Origin: Tidjanibacter massiliensis
GTDB lineage: Bacteria; Bacteroidota; Bacteroidia; Bacteroidales; Rikenellaceae
Length of the DNA: 64,000 bases
Direction: 5' to 3'
Assembly: GCF_900104605.1 (NCBI RefSeq)
Contig: NZ_LT629960.1
Location: 1,426,001-1,490,000, forward strand
Shown: piece by piece, positions 45,735 to 54,149 of the stretch
Numbering within the stretch: position 1 is the first letter of the stretch
How the letters are laid out: the number at the start of each line of letters is the position of its first letter
Program-made: the position numbers and the translations under genes
Notes under the pieces: model-generated
What the model saw: only the letters and a program-made list of their open reading frames with translations
Told to the model about the DNA's origin: nothing
Database searches by the model: none

Positions 45735-46880
45735 ATGAAGCAAAGGATAGCATTGCTGGGCTCGACGGGTTCGATAGGCGAACAGACGCTCGACGTCGTA
45801 CGTGCCCGCAGCGACCGGTTCGAAATTGCGGTTCTCACCGCATGCAGCAATTGGCAAAAGCTCGCCCGGCAGGCAGAGGAGTTCGCTCCCGATGCGGTAG
45901 TCATCGCCGACGAACGGTGGTACGGCGACCTGCGGGAAGCCCTCGCCCATCTGCCCGTCAAGGTCTATGCCGGTACGGAGGCCATCGAACAGGTCGTCCG
46001 GGGCGACAGCGCCGACGTCGTGGTGAATGCCCTGGTAGGATATGCCGGTATGATGCCGTCGCTCGCTGCGGTAGAGACGGGCAAAAAACTCGCCCTCGCC
46101 AACAAAGAGAGCCTCGTGATAGCCGGCAAGCAAATCATCGAAGCCGCCGACAGGAACGGCGCGGCCATCCTGCCGGTAGATTCGGAACATTCGGCTATCT
46201 TCCAGTCGCTGGTCGGCGAAGTATCCCCCGCCCGCCGGCTCATCCTGACCGCTTCGGGAGGTCCTTTCCTGCACACCCCGAAAGAGCGGCTCTGCGAGGT
46301 GACGGTCGAACAGGCACTTCGTCACCCCAATTGGAGCATGGGCGCGAAGATAACGGTCGATTCGTCCACCATGGTCAACAAGGGCTTCGAGGTCATCGAG
46401 GCGCACTGGCTGTTCGGACTCCCGGCCGAGAAGATAGACGTACTCGTACATCCGCAGTCGGTCGTACACTCCATGGTAGAGTTCGCGGACGGTGCCATCA
46501 AGGCCCAGCTCGGCACACCCGACATGCGTCTGCCGATACAGTACGCACTCACTTTTCCCGAAAGGCCCGATTACGGCGGACAGCGTTTCGATTTCGCCCG
46601 AACCCCTTCGCTGACCTTCGAGGAGGTGGACGGCGACAAGTTCCCGGCGCTCGGCATCGCATACGAATGCCTGGAACGCGGAGGAACGGCTCCCTGCACC
46701 ATGAACGCAGCGAACGAAGTGGCAGTAGCGGCCTTTCTTCAAGGACGCATCGGTTACAGCGACATCGTGCGGCTCATCGAACGGGCACTGGAACAGGCCG
46801 ATTTTCTCCCCTCGCCCACCGTGGAGGATTACACGGCATGCGACCGCGAAGTACGCGGCATGGTATCGGCCATGCTGTGA
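45735..46880 (+). CDS. dxr: 1-deoxy-D-xylulose-5-phosphate reductoisomerase
   Basis: The 381-residue enzyme converts DXP to MEP with NADPH, the committed step of the non-mevalonate isoprenoid pathway. The NADPH loop GSTGSIGEQTLD is at residues 9-20; LANKESLVIAG and the metal-binding VDSEHSAIFQ, then the HPNWSMGAKITVDSSTMVNKG loop, are complete. Length is typical. It follows the degenerate M23 gene by seven bases and precedes rseP by 176 bases. Confidence 0.97.
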   Translation: MKQRIALLGSTGSIGEQTLDVVRARSDRFEIAVLTACSNWQKLARQAEEFAPDAVVIADERWYGDLREALAHLPVKVYAGTEAIEQVVRGDSADVVVNALVGYAGMMPSLAAVETGKKLALANKESLVIAGKQIIEAADRNGAAILPVDSEHSAIFQSLVGEVSPARRLILTASGGPFLHTPKERLCEVTVEQALRHPNWSMGAKITVDSSTMVNKGFEVIEAHWLFGLPAEKIDVLVHPQSVVHSMVEFADGAIKAQLGTPDMRLPIQYALTFPERPDYGGQRFDFARTPSLTFEEVDGDKFPALGIAYECLERGGTAPCTMNAANEVAVAAFLQGRIGYSDIVRLIERALEQADFLPSPTVEDYTACDREVRGMVSAML

Positions 46881-47056
46881 CCCCATCGGCGGCCACACAT
46901 CCGGACAATGAAGGCAACGGCCGAACGACCGCGAAAAAAGGCAGAAGGTTTGCGGAGGAAGGAATATACTTTTACAGGGTTTACACCGTTTGACTTACCG
47001 TAACGGCAGAGACGGGCCGACAGCCAAAGGACCCGCACCGACAGAGGACGACGCTT

Positions 47057-48379
47057 ATGGATATACTTATCAAGGTACTGCAATTCATACTCAGCTTTTC
47101 GCTGCTGGTAATCATACACGAACTCGGACACTTCCTTTTCGCACGCATCTTCGGAGTGCGCGTCGAACAGTTCCAACTCTTCTTTGGCCGTCCCATCGCA
47201 TCGTTCACCCGCCGGGGTACCCGTTACGGAATCGGCTGGATACCTTTCGGCGGATACGTCAAGCTCGCCGGGATGATAGACGAGAGCATGGATACAGAAC
47301 AGATGAAGAGCGAACCCAAGCCGGACGAATTCCGGAGCAAACCCGCCTGGCAACGCCTGCTCATCATGGTCGGCGGCGTGCTGATGAACATTCTCCTCGC
47401 CCTGGTCATCTACATCGGCATCAGTTGGAAATGGGGCGAAAGTTACCTCTCCACGCGCGACATGACCTACGGTTACGTATTCAGCCCCCAGGGGGAGGAG
47501 ATGGGTTTCCGTGACGGCGACCGCATCCTGTCGGTGAACGGCGAAACGTACGACGACTTCCGCCAACTGCGCATCGCACTGCTGCTCGAACAGAACTATA
47601 CGGTCGAGGTGCTCCGCAACGGCGATACGGTAACGTTCCGGACACCGGTGGTTTCGGTGAACGACCTCGCACAGGATGCCGGTTTCATCTCGCCGCGCTA
47701 TCCCTTCCTCATCGGACAGGTGGTCGAAGGAAGCGGTGCGGCCGAGGCCGGACTGCAGCAGGGCGACCGCCTCGTCGAACTCAACGGAGAACCGCTCGCC
47801 TATTTCGACCAATACACCGAACGGCTCCCGCAGCTCAGCGGCACCGTGGCCGAAGTCGGCATCGTCCGCGACAGTGCGGGCACATCGGTCATCAGACATC
47901 TCCCGGTACGCGTATCCGACGACGGCAGAATAGGGGCGGCAGTGGACATGCTGGCCGTCACGCCCATCCACACGATGGACTACACCTTCTGGCAGGCGGT
48001 ACCCGCCGGCACGAAACGCATCGGCGAAGAGATTGGAAGCTACTGGAAGCAACTGAAACTGGTCTTCCGTCCCCAGACGGAGGCTTACAAATCGCTCGGC
48101 GGTCCGCTCTCGATAGGCAGCATCTTCCCCGACGAATGGAACTGGCCGGCATTTTGGGAGATAACCGCCCTACTCTCCATCATCCTCGCCGTCATGAACA
48201 TCCTGCCCATCCCGGCACTCGACGGCGGCCATGTGCTCTTCCTGCTGGTGGAGGTCATCACGGGCCGCAAACCGGGCGACAAATTCATGACGTACGCTCA
48301 GATAGCCGGCATGCTTCTTCTCTTCACACTCATCATCTACGCCACGGGGAACGACATCTACCGGCTGTTCATCAAATAG
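47057..48379 (+). CDS. rseP: Site-2 protease RseP
   Basis: The 440-residue intramembrane metalloprotease cleaves membrane-bound anti-sigma factors and leftover signal peptides. The zinc motif HELGH is at residues 21-25 in the first helix and the second metal motif NILPIPALDGGH is near 385. Two PDZ segments lie between, in the usual RIP metalloprotease layout. The dxr-rseP order is widely conserved. No sigma-E/anti-sigma pair is visible here, so its substrate is unknown. Confidence 0.95.
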   Translation: MDILIKVLQFILSFSLLVIIHELGHFLFARIFGVRVEQFQLFFGRPIASFTRRGTRYGIGWIPFGGYVKLAGMIDESMDTEQMKSEPKPDEFRSKPAWQRLLIMVGGVLMNILLALVIYIGISWKWGESYLSTRDMTYGYVFSPQGEEMGFRDGDRILSVNGETYDDFRQLRIALLLEQNYTVEVLRNGDTVTFRTPVVSVNDLAQDAGFISPRYPFLIGQVVEGSGAAEAGLQQGDRLVELNGEPLAYFDQYTERLPQLSGTVAEVGIVRDSAGTSVIRHLPVRVSDDGRIGAAVDMLAVTPIHTMDYTFWQAVPAGTKRIGEEIGSYWKQLKLVFRPQTEAYKSLGGPLSIGSIFPDEWNWPAFWEITALLSIILAVMNILPIPALDGGHVLFLLVEVITGRKPGDKFMTYAQIAGMLLLFTLIIYATGNDIYRLFIK

Positions 48380-48388
48380 TTTTCCGCC

Positions 48389-48943
48389 ATGACCGAACTG
48401 GAAAAGATGCTCGCGGGCGAGATGCACGACATCACCGACCCCGAGGTGAGCCGGCTGAACCGGGAGGCCCGGCGCAAGCTCGAGAAACTGAACGCCACCT
48501 CCTGGCTCGACACGGTCCGTTACGCGGAGGCCCTCACGGAACTCATTCCCGACCGGGCCCCCTCGTCGGTACTTATCACCCCCTTCTTCTGCGACTACGG
48601 ATTCCGCATCCGCCTCGGCGAGAAGGTCTACATCAACGCGAATTGCACCTTCCTCGACGAGGGAGGCATCACCGTCGGCGCCCACACGCTCATCGGCCCC
48701 GACTGCAAACTCTACACCCCGATTCATCCGATGGATGCCGCCGAGCGGCGCAAACCCATCGAACGGGGAGCGGCCATCGAGATAGGCGAAGACTGCTGGC
48801 TGGGAGGAGGCGTCGTGGTCTGCCCGGGAGTGAAAATCGGCGACCGCTGCATCATCGGTGCCGGAAGTGTCGTCACGCGGGACATCCCGGACGACTCGCT
48901 GGCCGCAGGCAATCCGGCAGCCGTCAAACGGAAACTCCGATAA
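48389..48943 (+). CDS. Sugar O-acetyltransferase (Maa/LacA-like)
   Basis: This 184-residue hexapeptide-repeat (left-handed beta-helix) acetyltransferase is of the maltose/galactoside O-acetyltransferase group. The N-terminal helical segment has EKMLAGEMHDITDPE, the catalytic His lies in YTPIHPMDA, and the hexapeptide core runs to GAGSVVTRDIPDDSLAAGNPA. It transfers acetyl from acetyl-CoA to a sugar that cannot be deduced. It lies nine bases after rseP and 30 before radA, so cotranscription is likely without an obvious functional link. Confidence 0.92.
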   Translation: MTELEKMLAGEMHDITDPEVSRLNREARRKLEKLNATSWLDTVRYAEALTELIPDRAPSSVLITPFFCDYGFRIRLGEKVYINANCTFLDEGGITVGAHTLIGPDCKLYTPIHPMDAAERRKPIERGAAIEIGEDCWLGGGVVVCPGVKIGDRCIIGAGSVVTRDIPDDSLAAGNPAAVKRKLR

Positions 48944-48973
48944 TCGAAACAAACTCCGAAAGCATACCCTCCG

Positions 48974-50341
48974 ATGGCAAAGGTAAAAAAAGCATATTTC
49001 TGTACGGCCTGCGGGTACGAAGCGCCCAAATGGCTCGGCAAATGCCCTGCATGCGGCGAATGGAATACGTTTGCCGAGGAAGTGGTCAGCCGCGGCGACG
49101 AAAAACCGGCTCCCGGCTTCGCACGCGCCCAGACACGCCCCGTTCCCGTAGGGGAAATCGAGGAGGTACACCACCGGCGGCTCGACACAGGCAGCACCGA
49201 AGTGAACCGCGTGCTGGGCGGAGGCATGGTCAGGGGGTCGCTCGTACTGCTCGGCGGGGAGCCGGGCATCGGCAAATCGACCATGGCCCTGCAGCTTGCC
49301 CTCGGCAGCCGGGGGCTGCGAACACTCTACGTGTCGGGCGAAGAGTCGCCGCAGCAAATCAAGATGCGGGCAGGCAGGCTTCCCGGAGGCGACGGGGAAT
49401 GCCTCGTCTACGCGGAAACCCTCCTCGAAGAGATAATCCGACAGGCCGAGGCCGTCCGCCCCGACCTGATGGTCATCGACTCCATCCAGACGATTTACAG
49501 TCAGGTACTGGAGTCTTCGCCCGGCAGCGTATCGCAGATACGGGAGTGCGCCGCCATGCTGCTTAAATACGCCAAAACGACGGGGACTTCCATCCTGCTC
49601 ATCGGCCATATCACCAAAGACGGCACAATAGCGGGGCCCAAGGTGCTGGAACACATCGTGGACGTCGTACTCCAGTTCGAAGGCGACGGCAACAACGTCT
49701 ACCGGATATTGCGCGGCATCAAGAACCGTTTCGGCGCCACCTACGAAATAGGCGTGTTCGAAATGCGCAACGAAGGGCTCGCAGAGGTCGCCAACCCGTC
49801 CGAAATCCTGCTCACCCACTACGACGAACCGTTGAGCGGCATCGCGGTAGGAGCAGCGGCAGACGGCATCCGCCCCTACCTCATCGAGGTGCAATCGCTC
49901 GTGGGCAACGCCGCATACGGAACGCCGCAACGCTCCTCCACAGGATTCGACATCAAGCGCCTCAACATGCTGTTGGCCGTGCTGGAGAAGCGCGTAGGCA
50001 TGAAAATGTACCAGAAAGACGTCTTCCTGAACTTCGCCGGAGGTTTCAAGGTAGCCGACACGGGGCTCGACCTGGCCGTGGTATCGGCAGTCATCTCCTC
50101 CTATTTCGACCGACCGCTGGCTACGGGCGTATGCTGCGCGGGCGAAATAGGACTTTCGGGCGAGGTACGTCCCGCACCGCGCACCTATCAACGGATACTC
50201 GAAGCCGCCCGGCTCGGTTTCGGCCGTATCGTTGTATCGGGCTATTACCGCGACAAATCCGAGGTGCCCGGCGACATACGCATCGTCCGCGTCAGCCGTA
50301 TCGACCAACTACCCAAGGCCATCTTCACCGAAGAGATGTAA
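48974..50341 (+). CDS. radA: DNA repair protein RadA
   Basis: The 455-residue RecA-like branch-migration ATPase acts in recombinational repair. An N-terminal C4 zinc finger (C10, C13, C24, C27), Walker A GGEPGIGKST at about 94-103, the RadA-specific KNRFGAT motif and a C-terminal Lon-protease-like domain (AVVSAVISSYFDRPLA ...) are all present. Length is standard. It is the last gene of the rightward block. Confidence 0.96.
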   Translation: MAKVKKAYFCTACGYEAPKWLGKCPACGEWNTFAEEVVSRGDEKPAPGFARAQTRPVPVGEIEEVHHRRLDTGSTEVNRVLGGGMVRGSLVLLGGEPGIGKSTMALQLALGSRGLRTLYVSGEESPQQIKMRAGRLPGGDGECLVYAETLLEEIIRQAEAVRPDLMVIDSIQTIYSQVLESSPGSVSQIRECAAMLLKYAKTTGTSILLIGHITKDGTIAGPKVLEHIVDVVLQFEGDGNNVYRILRGIKNRFGATYEIGVFEMRNEGLAEVANPSEILLTHYDEPLSGIAVGAAADGIRPYLIEVQSLVGNAAYGTPQRSSTGFDIKRLNMLLAVLEKRVGMKMYQKDVFLNFAGGFKVADTGLDLAVVSAVISSYFDRPLATGVCCAGEIGLSGEVRPAPRTYQRILEAARLGFGRIVVSGYYRDKSEVPGDIRIVRVSRIDQLPKAIFTEEM

Positions 50342-50735
50342 CGCTGCCATATACGGTCCGAGACAGTTACCGGTACTTCCGGAAGCGGCAGCCGAACGCC
50401 CGCCTTTTCCGCTCATCCTATCCGAAATCATTGCCATCGGACGCATTTATCCGATACGCAACCGAGATACATGTTATGCCCTGCACCCGCGACGGGTACG
50501 GAACCTGCGACAATCCTCCCCGAACGGCCAGGGCCGCAACGAATACCAAAAGACTTCAGTCTTGCCATACACGACACAAACGGAGGCCGAGACAGAAGAA
50601 TCGAATACACCCGTCGTTTCGCCAATCTCCGTTACCTGCCCGACACGATGGAATCGGCCTCAAATCCAATCCGGAAGCCTCCATCCGACACCGATTGTCG
50701 GAAGAAGCCGAACCGGAAAAATGTACGGAATATAG

Positions 50736-50771
50736 AGAAAAACATCCGGGAAACAGCAGGTTCCCCGGATG
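50736..50771 (-). terminator. trmB terminator
   Basis: On the minus strand an 8-bp stem (CATCCGGG / CCCGGATG) with a 13-base loop is followed by TTTTT. Confidence 0.78.
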
Positions 50772-50778
50772 ATGATAC

Positions 50779-50804
50779 AAGGCCGGAGGAATTCCTCCGG
50801 CCTT
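50779..50804. repeat. 26-base perfect palindrome
   Basis: AAGGCCGGAGGAA followed exactly by its reverse complement. It lies 79 bases past the trmB stop, directly before the terminator on that strand, and can fold as a second hairpin with an AATT tip. Confidence 0.85.
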
Positions 50805-50883
50805 TCTGCCATATCCGGTTACCACCATTCCCCGACACGGAAGCCGGACGGACGTCACCACGGCCGCTCGGACGGATGCTGCG

Positions 50884-51621
50884 TCATTCGCCCAACCGTG
50901 ATGCATCCAAATTGTCGTCCTCCTCGAAATCGGGCGCCTCGAACTCCGAACGGCCGCCGAGCATGAACCGCAGATAGGTAATGGGCAGGCCCTGTTCACG
51001 AAATTTGCGCTCGTATGCCGTCTGGATGGAGAGGTCCGTATCAGCCATCCCCGTCCCGTAGATATCGTCACCGCAGGCCAACAGGGGCAGGGCATTGCGT
51101 TCGATGACCGCTTTCGTATATTCGTGGAGGTGGCGCGAGTCGGTCTTCAGGTGTACGACACCTTCGGGCTTCAGAAACTTCGCATAGTAACCGAGGAACT
51201 GCGGTGAGGTCAGGCGCTTCTTCACACGCTGCTTCTTGAGCTGCGGGTCGGGAAAGGTTATCCATATCTCATCCACCTCTCCCGACGCGAAGAAAGAGTT
51301 GATGAACTCGATACGCGTGCGCAGGAAAGCGGCGTTTGCCATCCCCCTCTCGGTAGCGGTTTTGGCACCGCGCCACATGCGGGCCCCCTTGATGTCGATA
51401 CCGATATAATTCCGGTCGGGATTGCGCTCGGCCAGCGCTACGGTGTACTCCCCTCTTCCGCAGCCGAGTTCGAGAATTATCGGATTCGGATTACGGAAAA
51501 ACTCATCGTGCCAATGCCCCTTGAGCCGGTACTCCTTGCCGAAAACCTCCTCGAAATCGGGCTGCACCATATTGGCGAATGTCAGGTTCTCCTGGAACCT
51601 GCGGTATTTATCTTTTCCCAT
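50884..51621 (-). CDS. trmB: tRNA (guanine-N7-)-methyltransferase
   Basis: The 245-residue SAM-dependent enzyme methylates G46 of tRNA. The SAM motif LELGCGRGEYTVALAERNP is at about 51-69, and the family motif ITFPDPQLKKQRVKKRL is intact. The N-terminal FANMVQPDFEEVFG stretch fits the Bacteroidota subgroup. Its start overlaps the end of gldH by 14 bases, so the two are coupled. An acidic C-terminus (EAPDFEEDDNLD) extends slightly past the family core. Confidence 0.95.
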   Translation of the reverse strand: MGKDKYRRFQENLTFANMVQPDFEEVFGKEYRLKGHWHDEFFRNPNPIILELGCGRGEYTVALAERNPDRNYIGIDIKGARMWRGAKTATERGMANAAFLRTRIEFINSFFASGEVDEIWITFPDPQLKKQRVKKRLTSPQFLGYYAKFLKPEGVVHLKTDSRHLHEYTKAVIERNALPLLACGDDIYGTGMADTDLSIQTAYERKFREQGLPITYLRFMLGGRSEFEAPDFEEDDNLDASRLGE

Positions 51622-52069
51622 GCTCGGTTTCTGTTATCTCTATGCCTACGGCACGCAAGCCGCGCACCGGCGTATCGGACGTATGACTGACCGCGAAACG
51701 GTAGGTTCCCTCACGCCGCAGGACGCCATGCGACCGGAACGTCCGCTGCCGAACCGTACCCTCCGCCGCATCCGTTCCGAACGGCAGGACAACCCGTTCG
51801 ATAAAGAGCAGCGAATCGGGCGTATGCACCGTTATCTCCAGAGGAAGCGAGTCGCACCCGGCAGAGCACCGGCCCCCCGTAACGGCAAAAACCGACAACT
51901 CCCTCAACGACACGGTATCCGAATTGACGAACGATACCTCCCGCTCCTCAACGCTCTTCCATCCGCACGGGTTTACCGCTACGGCCCTACTCTCCGGCCG
52001 ACCGGAGCACCCCGCCGACAACAACATGCAACATAAAGCCATTACGGCACAATATCGTACGGTCCGCAT
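51608..52069 (-). CDS. gldH: GldH-family lipoprotein
   Basis: This 153-residue lipoprotein has a signal peptide (MRTVRYCAVMALCCMLLSAG) and lipobox SAGC. The body has beta-strand patterns typical of GldH (REVSFVNSDT, then LFIERVVLPFG and GTYRFAVSHTSD). GldH is needed for gliding in Flavobacterium but is conserved in non-gliding gut Bacteroidales, where its role is unknown. The placement directly after ricT supports the call, since the pair is commonly adjacent. The ATG at 52069 is preferred over an in-frame TTG at 52081. Confidence 0.8.
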   Translation of the reverse strand: MRTVRYCAVMALCCMLLSAGCSGRPESRAVAVNPCGWKSVEEREVSFVNSDTVSLRELSVFAVTGGRCSAGCDSLPLEITVHTPDSLLFIERVVLPFGTDAAEGTVRQRTFRSHGVLRREGTYRFAVSHTSDTPVRGLRAVGIEITETEHGKR

Positions 52070-52189
52070 CTCCGGAAGCAATTACTAATATTTTTTCAAT
52101 ACAGCGCAATGATTAATAAAAAACAACGCAAACCGCATCCGTATTTTTAAAAATCCCCTCACTTCTTCCCGGCTGAAAACCGCCAGAAA

Positions 52190-54007
52190 TCACTCTTTCC
52201 CGGCAACCGAAGATTCGCTACCGTTGTTCCGGGCATTTTCGCCGCCCGTCCCGTCGGCAGTACGCTGCGGACGGGCAGAACCGTTCGTCTCCCTCTCCGC
52301 ACCGGAAGCGGGTTTTCCCTCCTGTTCCGCCGGCTGTTTCATACCCGCCGGCCGGTCGCCGCGACGGTTATCGCGACTGCCTTCCGCCCCGTTGGGTTTC
52401 TGACGCTGGGGTTTTCCCTGACCGTTCTGCCGGCCGTTGCTTCCCTCGCGGCGGCGGTTGTTTCCGCCGTTGCTCCGCGCACCTTCGCCGCCGGCCCCTT
52501 CGGCGGTACGCTGCTGCGGACGGGCAGAACCGTTCGCCTCTCTCTCCGCACCGGAAGCGGATTTTCCCTGCTGTTTCGCACCCGCCGGCCGGTCGCCGCG
52601 ACGGTTATCACGACTGCCTTCCGCCCCGTTGGGTGTCTGACGCTGGGGCCTGTCCTGACCGTTCTGCCGGCCGTTACTTCCCTCGCGGCGGCGGTTGTTC
52701 CCACCGTTGTTCCGCACGACTTCGCCGCCGGCTCCTGCGGCAGTACGCTGCTGCGAAACGCCTCCGTCCGGAACACTTCCGCCGCCCGCGCCGTTTTTCG
52801 CCTGACGCTGTCCCTCCTGCCGCGGCCGCTGTCCGTCGCCACGCTGTTCGTCCCTGCCACGGCCGCCGCGCGATTTCTTCTTTTTCCGGGTGTTGTCGAA
52901 ACGGGTGATGCTGTCCTCCCCGATGACATTCACGAAACCGGGGTCCACCTCCTGCCGCGGAGCGGCTCCCGCCGCTTCGAGCCTGTCGGGTTTGATGCCC
53001 CTGGCATTCATTTTCATGATTTCACGCACCCGTTCGACAGGCAGCGACACGAGACCGGCCATAGAGCCCGGCGCACTGCTGAAACTCATGGTACGGGCAA
53101 GGATATCGTTCTTGACGAAATAGTAGTCCCCGTCCAGAGCCTGGAGAGGTTCCGACACACGCGGAAACTCCTTCCGGGCATCCATATAATCGTCGTATTC
53201 ATATACGAGACAGCATTTCAACTTGCTGCACTGCCCCGCCAGCTTCTGCGGATTGAGCGATATGTCCTGCGTACGGGCGGCATTGGTGGTCACGGACATG
53301 AAACTCGATATCCAAGAAGCGCAGCACAGTTCGCGGCCGCAGGAACCGATGCCTCCGATGCGCCCGGCCTCCTGCCGCGCACCTATCTGCTTCATCTCCA
53401 CCCGTATGTGAAAGACCTCCGCGAAAACTTTGATAAGCTCGCGGAAATCCACCCGTTCGTCGGCGATATAGTAAAAGATGGCCTTTATCTTGTCACCCTG
53501 ATATTCGACATCGCCTATCTTCATGTTGAGATTCATCTCGGCGGCTATCTGCCTCGCCTTTATCATCGTACCATGCTCGAGAGCGATGGCCTCCTGCCAC
53601 TTCTCGATGTCATACGGCTTGGCCTTGCGGTAAATCTTCTTGAACTCGCCGTTCTGCGGATTGAAGCCCACGCGGCGCATCTGCCTGGCCACCATATCGC
53701 CCGACAGGGAGACGATGCCGATATCATGCCCCGGAGCGGCCTCTACGGCCACGATGTCGCCCTCCTTCAGAGAGAGACCGTTGACATTCTGGTAGTATCC
53801 TCTGCGGGTATTCTTGAACCGCACCTCGTATATGTCGCCGGGCAGCGTGTCGGGGTAATCTTTCAGCCAGTCGGTCACATGCAGTTTGAAGCAGCCCTCG
53901 CATACGCCGGCGGAGAGCTCCTCGCCTCCACAGCCGCAAAATTCGCAGCCCCTGCCCATATCGAGCGTACAGTCCTTTTTATCTTTCTTATCTTGAAACA
54001 GTTCCAT
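52190..54007 (-). CDS. ricT: RicT (PSP1-domain) protein with Arg/Gly-rich repeat tail
   Basis: This 605-residue protein has a cysteine-rich N-terminus (CEFCGCGG ... CEGCFKL), then the PSP1/YaaT domain (about 45-300) with the cluster-binding cysteines in GSCGRELCCASW and CSKLKCCLVYEY. RicT in Bacillus is part of the Ric complex that activates RNase Y and contains Fe-S clusters. From about residue 375 the chain is unlike RicT: it is Arg-, Gly-, Asn- and Gln-rich, with two tandem units of about 80 residues and a partial third. The domain is normally about 300-450 residues in total. The start is the ATG at 54007 (MELFQDKKDKKD); the frame is open upstream without similarity. gldH follows 120 bases downstream. 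Confidence 0.88.
   Translation of the reverse strand: MELFQDKKDKKDCTLDMGRGCEFCGCGGEELSAGVCEGCFKLHVTDWLKDYPDTLPGDIYEVRFKNTRRGYYQNVNGLSLKEGDIVAVEAAPGHDIGIVSLSGDMVARQMRRVGFNPQNGEFKKIYRKAKPYDIEKWQEAIALEHGTMIKARQIAAEMNLNMKIGDVEYQGDKIKAIFYYIADERVDFRELIKVFAEVFHIRVEMKQIGARQEAGRIGGIGSCGRELCCASWISSFMSVTTNAARTQDISLNPQKLAGQCSKLKCCLVYEYDDYMDARKEFPRVSEPLQALDGDYYFVKNDILARTMSFSSAPGSMAGLVSLPVERVREIMKMNARGIKPDRLEAAGAAPRQEVDPGFVNVIGEDSITRFDNTRKKKKSRGGRGRDEQRGDGQRPRQEGQRQAKNGAGGGSVPDGGVSQQRTAAGAGGEVVRNNGGNNRRREGSNGRQNGQDRPQRQTPNGAEGSRDNRRGDRPAGAKQQGKSASGAEREANGSARPQQRTAEGAGGEGARSNGGNNRRREGSNGRQNGQGKPQRQKPNGAEGSRDNRRGDRPAGMKQPAEQEGKPASGAERETNGSARPQRTADGTGGENARNNGSESSVAGKE
52259..52741 (-). repeat. Tandem repeat in the RicT tail
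   Basis: Two consecutive units of 237 and 246 bases encode residues 423-501 and 502-583; a third, partial unit runs to the stop. The units share long identical runs (for example GGNNRRREGSNGRQNGQ and NGAEGSRDNRRGDRPAG) and differ mainly near the middle (AKQQGKSA against MKQPAEQEGKPA). Confidence 0.88.
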
Positions 54008-54091
54008 TTGTCGTTCCGTATTTGTCAAACGTATGAAAAGCGGATATACGGCTAAGCCGCCGGGGAGCCGCACACCCTTCCCCGTATTTTA

Positions 54092-54099
54092 CAAAGATA
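54092..54099 (-). promoter_or_regulatory. -7 element for ricT
   Basis: Reads TATCTTTG on the minus strand, 85 bases before the ricT ATG. No clear -33. Confidence 0.5.
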
Positions 54100-54149
54100 C
54101 TCAGACTGCGGATAAATACCGCTGCCGAGCCCCTTTTTCCATGCTGTTT

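Larger units (their letters stand above)
50342..50883. other. Intergenic stretch between radA and trmB
   Basis: These 542 bases lie between convergent genes. The right third holds two hairpins that end trmB transcription. The left part (about 50342-50735) shows no convincing gene, promoter or repeat; open frames across it lack any recognisable family. Confidence 0.55.

Noticed and set aside
48170-50308. A 712-residue open frame on the minus strand
   Set aside because: Antisense to rseP, the acetyltransferase and radA; no domain recognised.
50131-50977. Overlapping plus-strand open frames after radA
   Set aside because: They run across the trmB terminators and have Arg/Pro/Thr-rich translations with no family signature.
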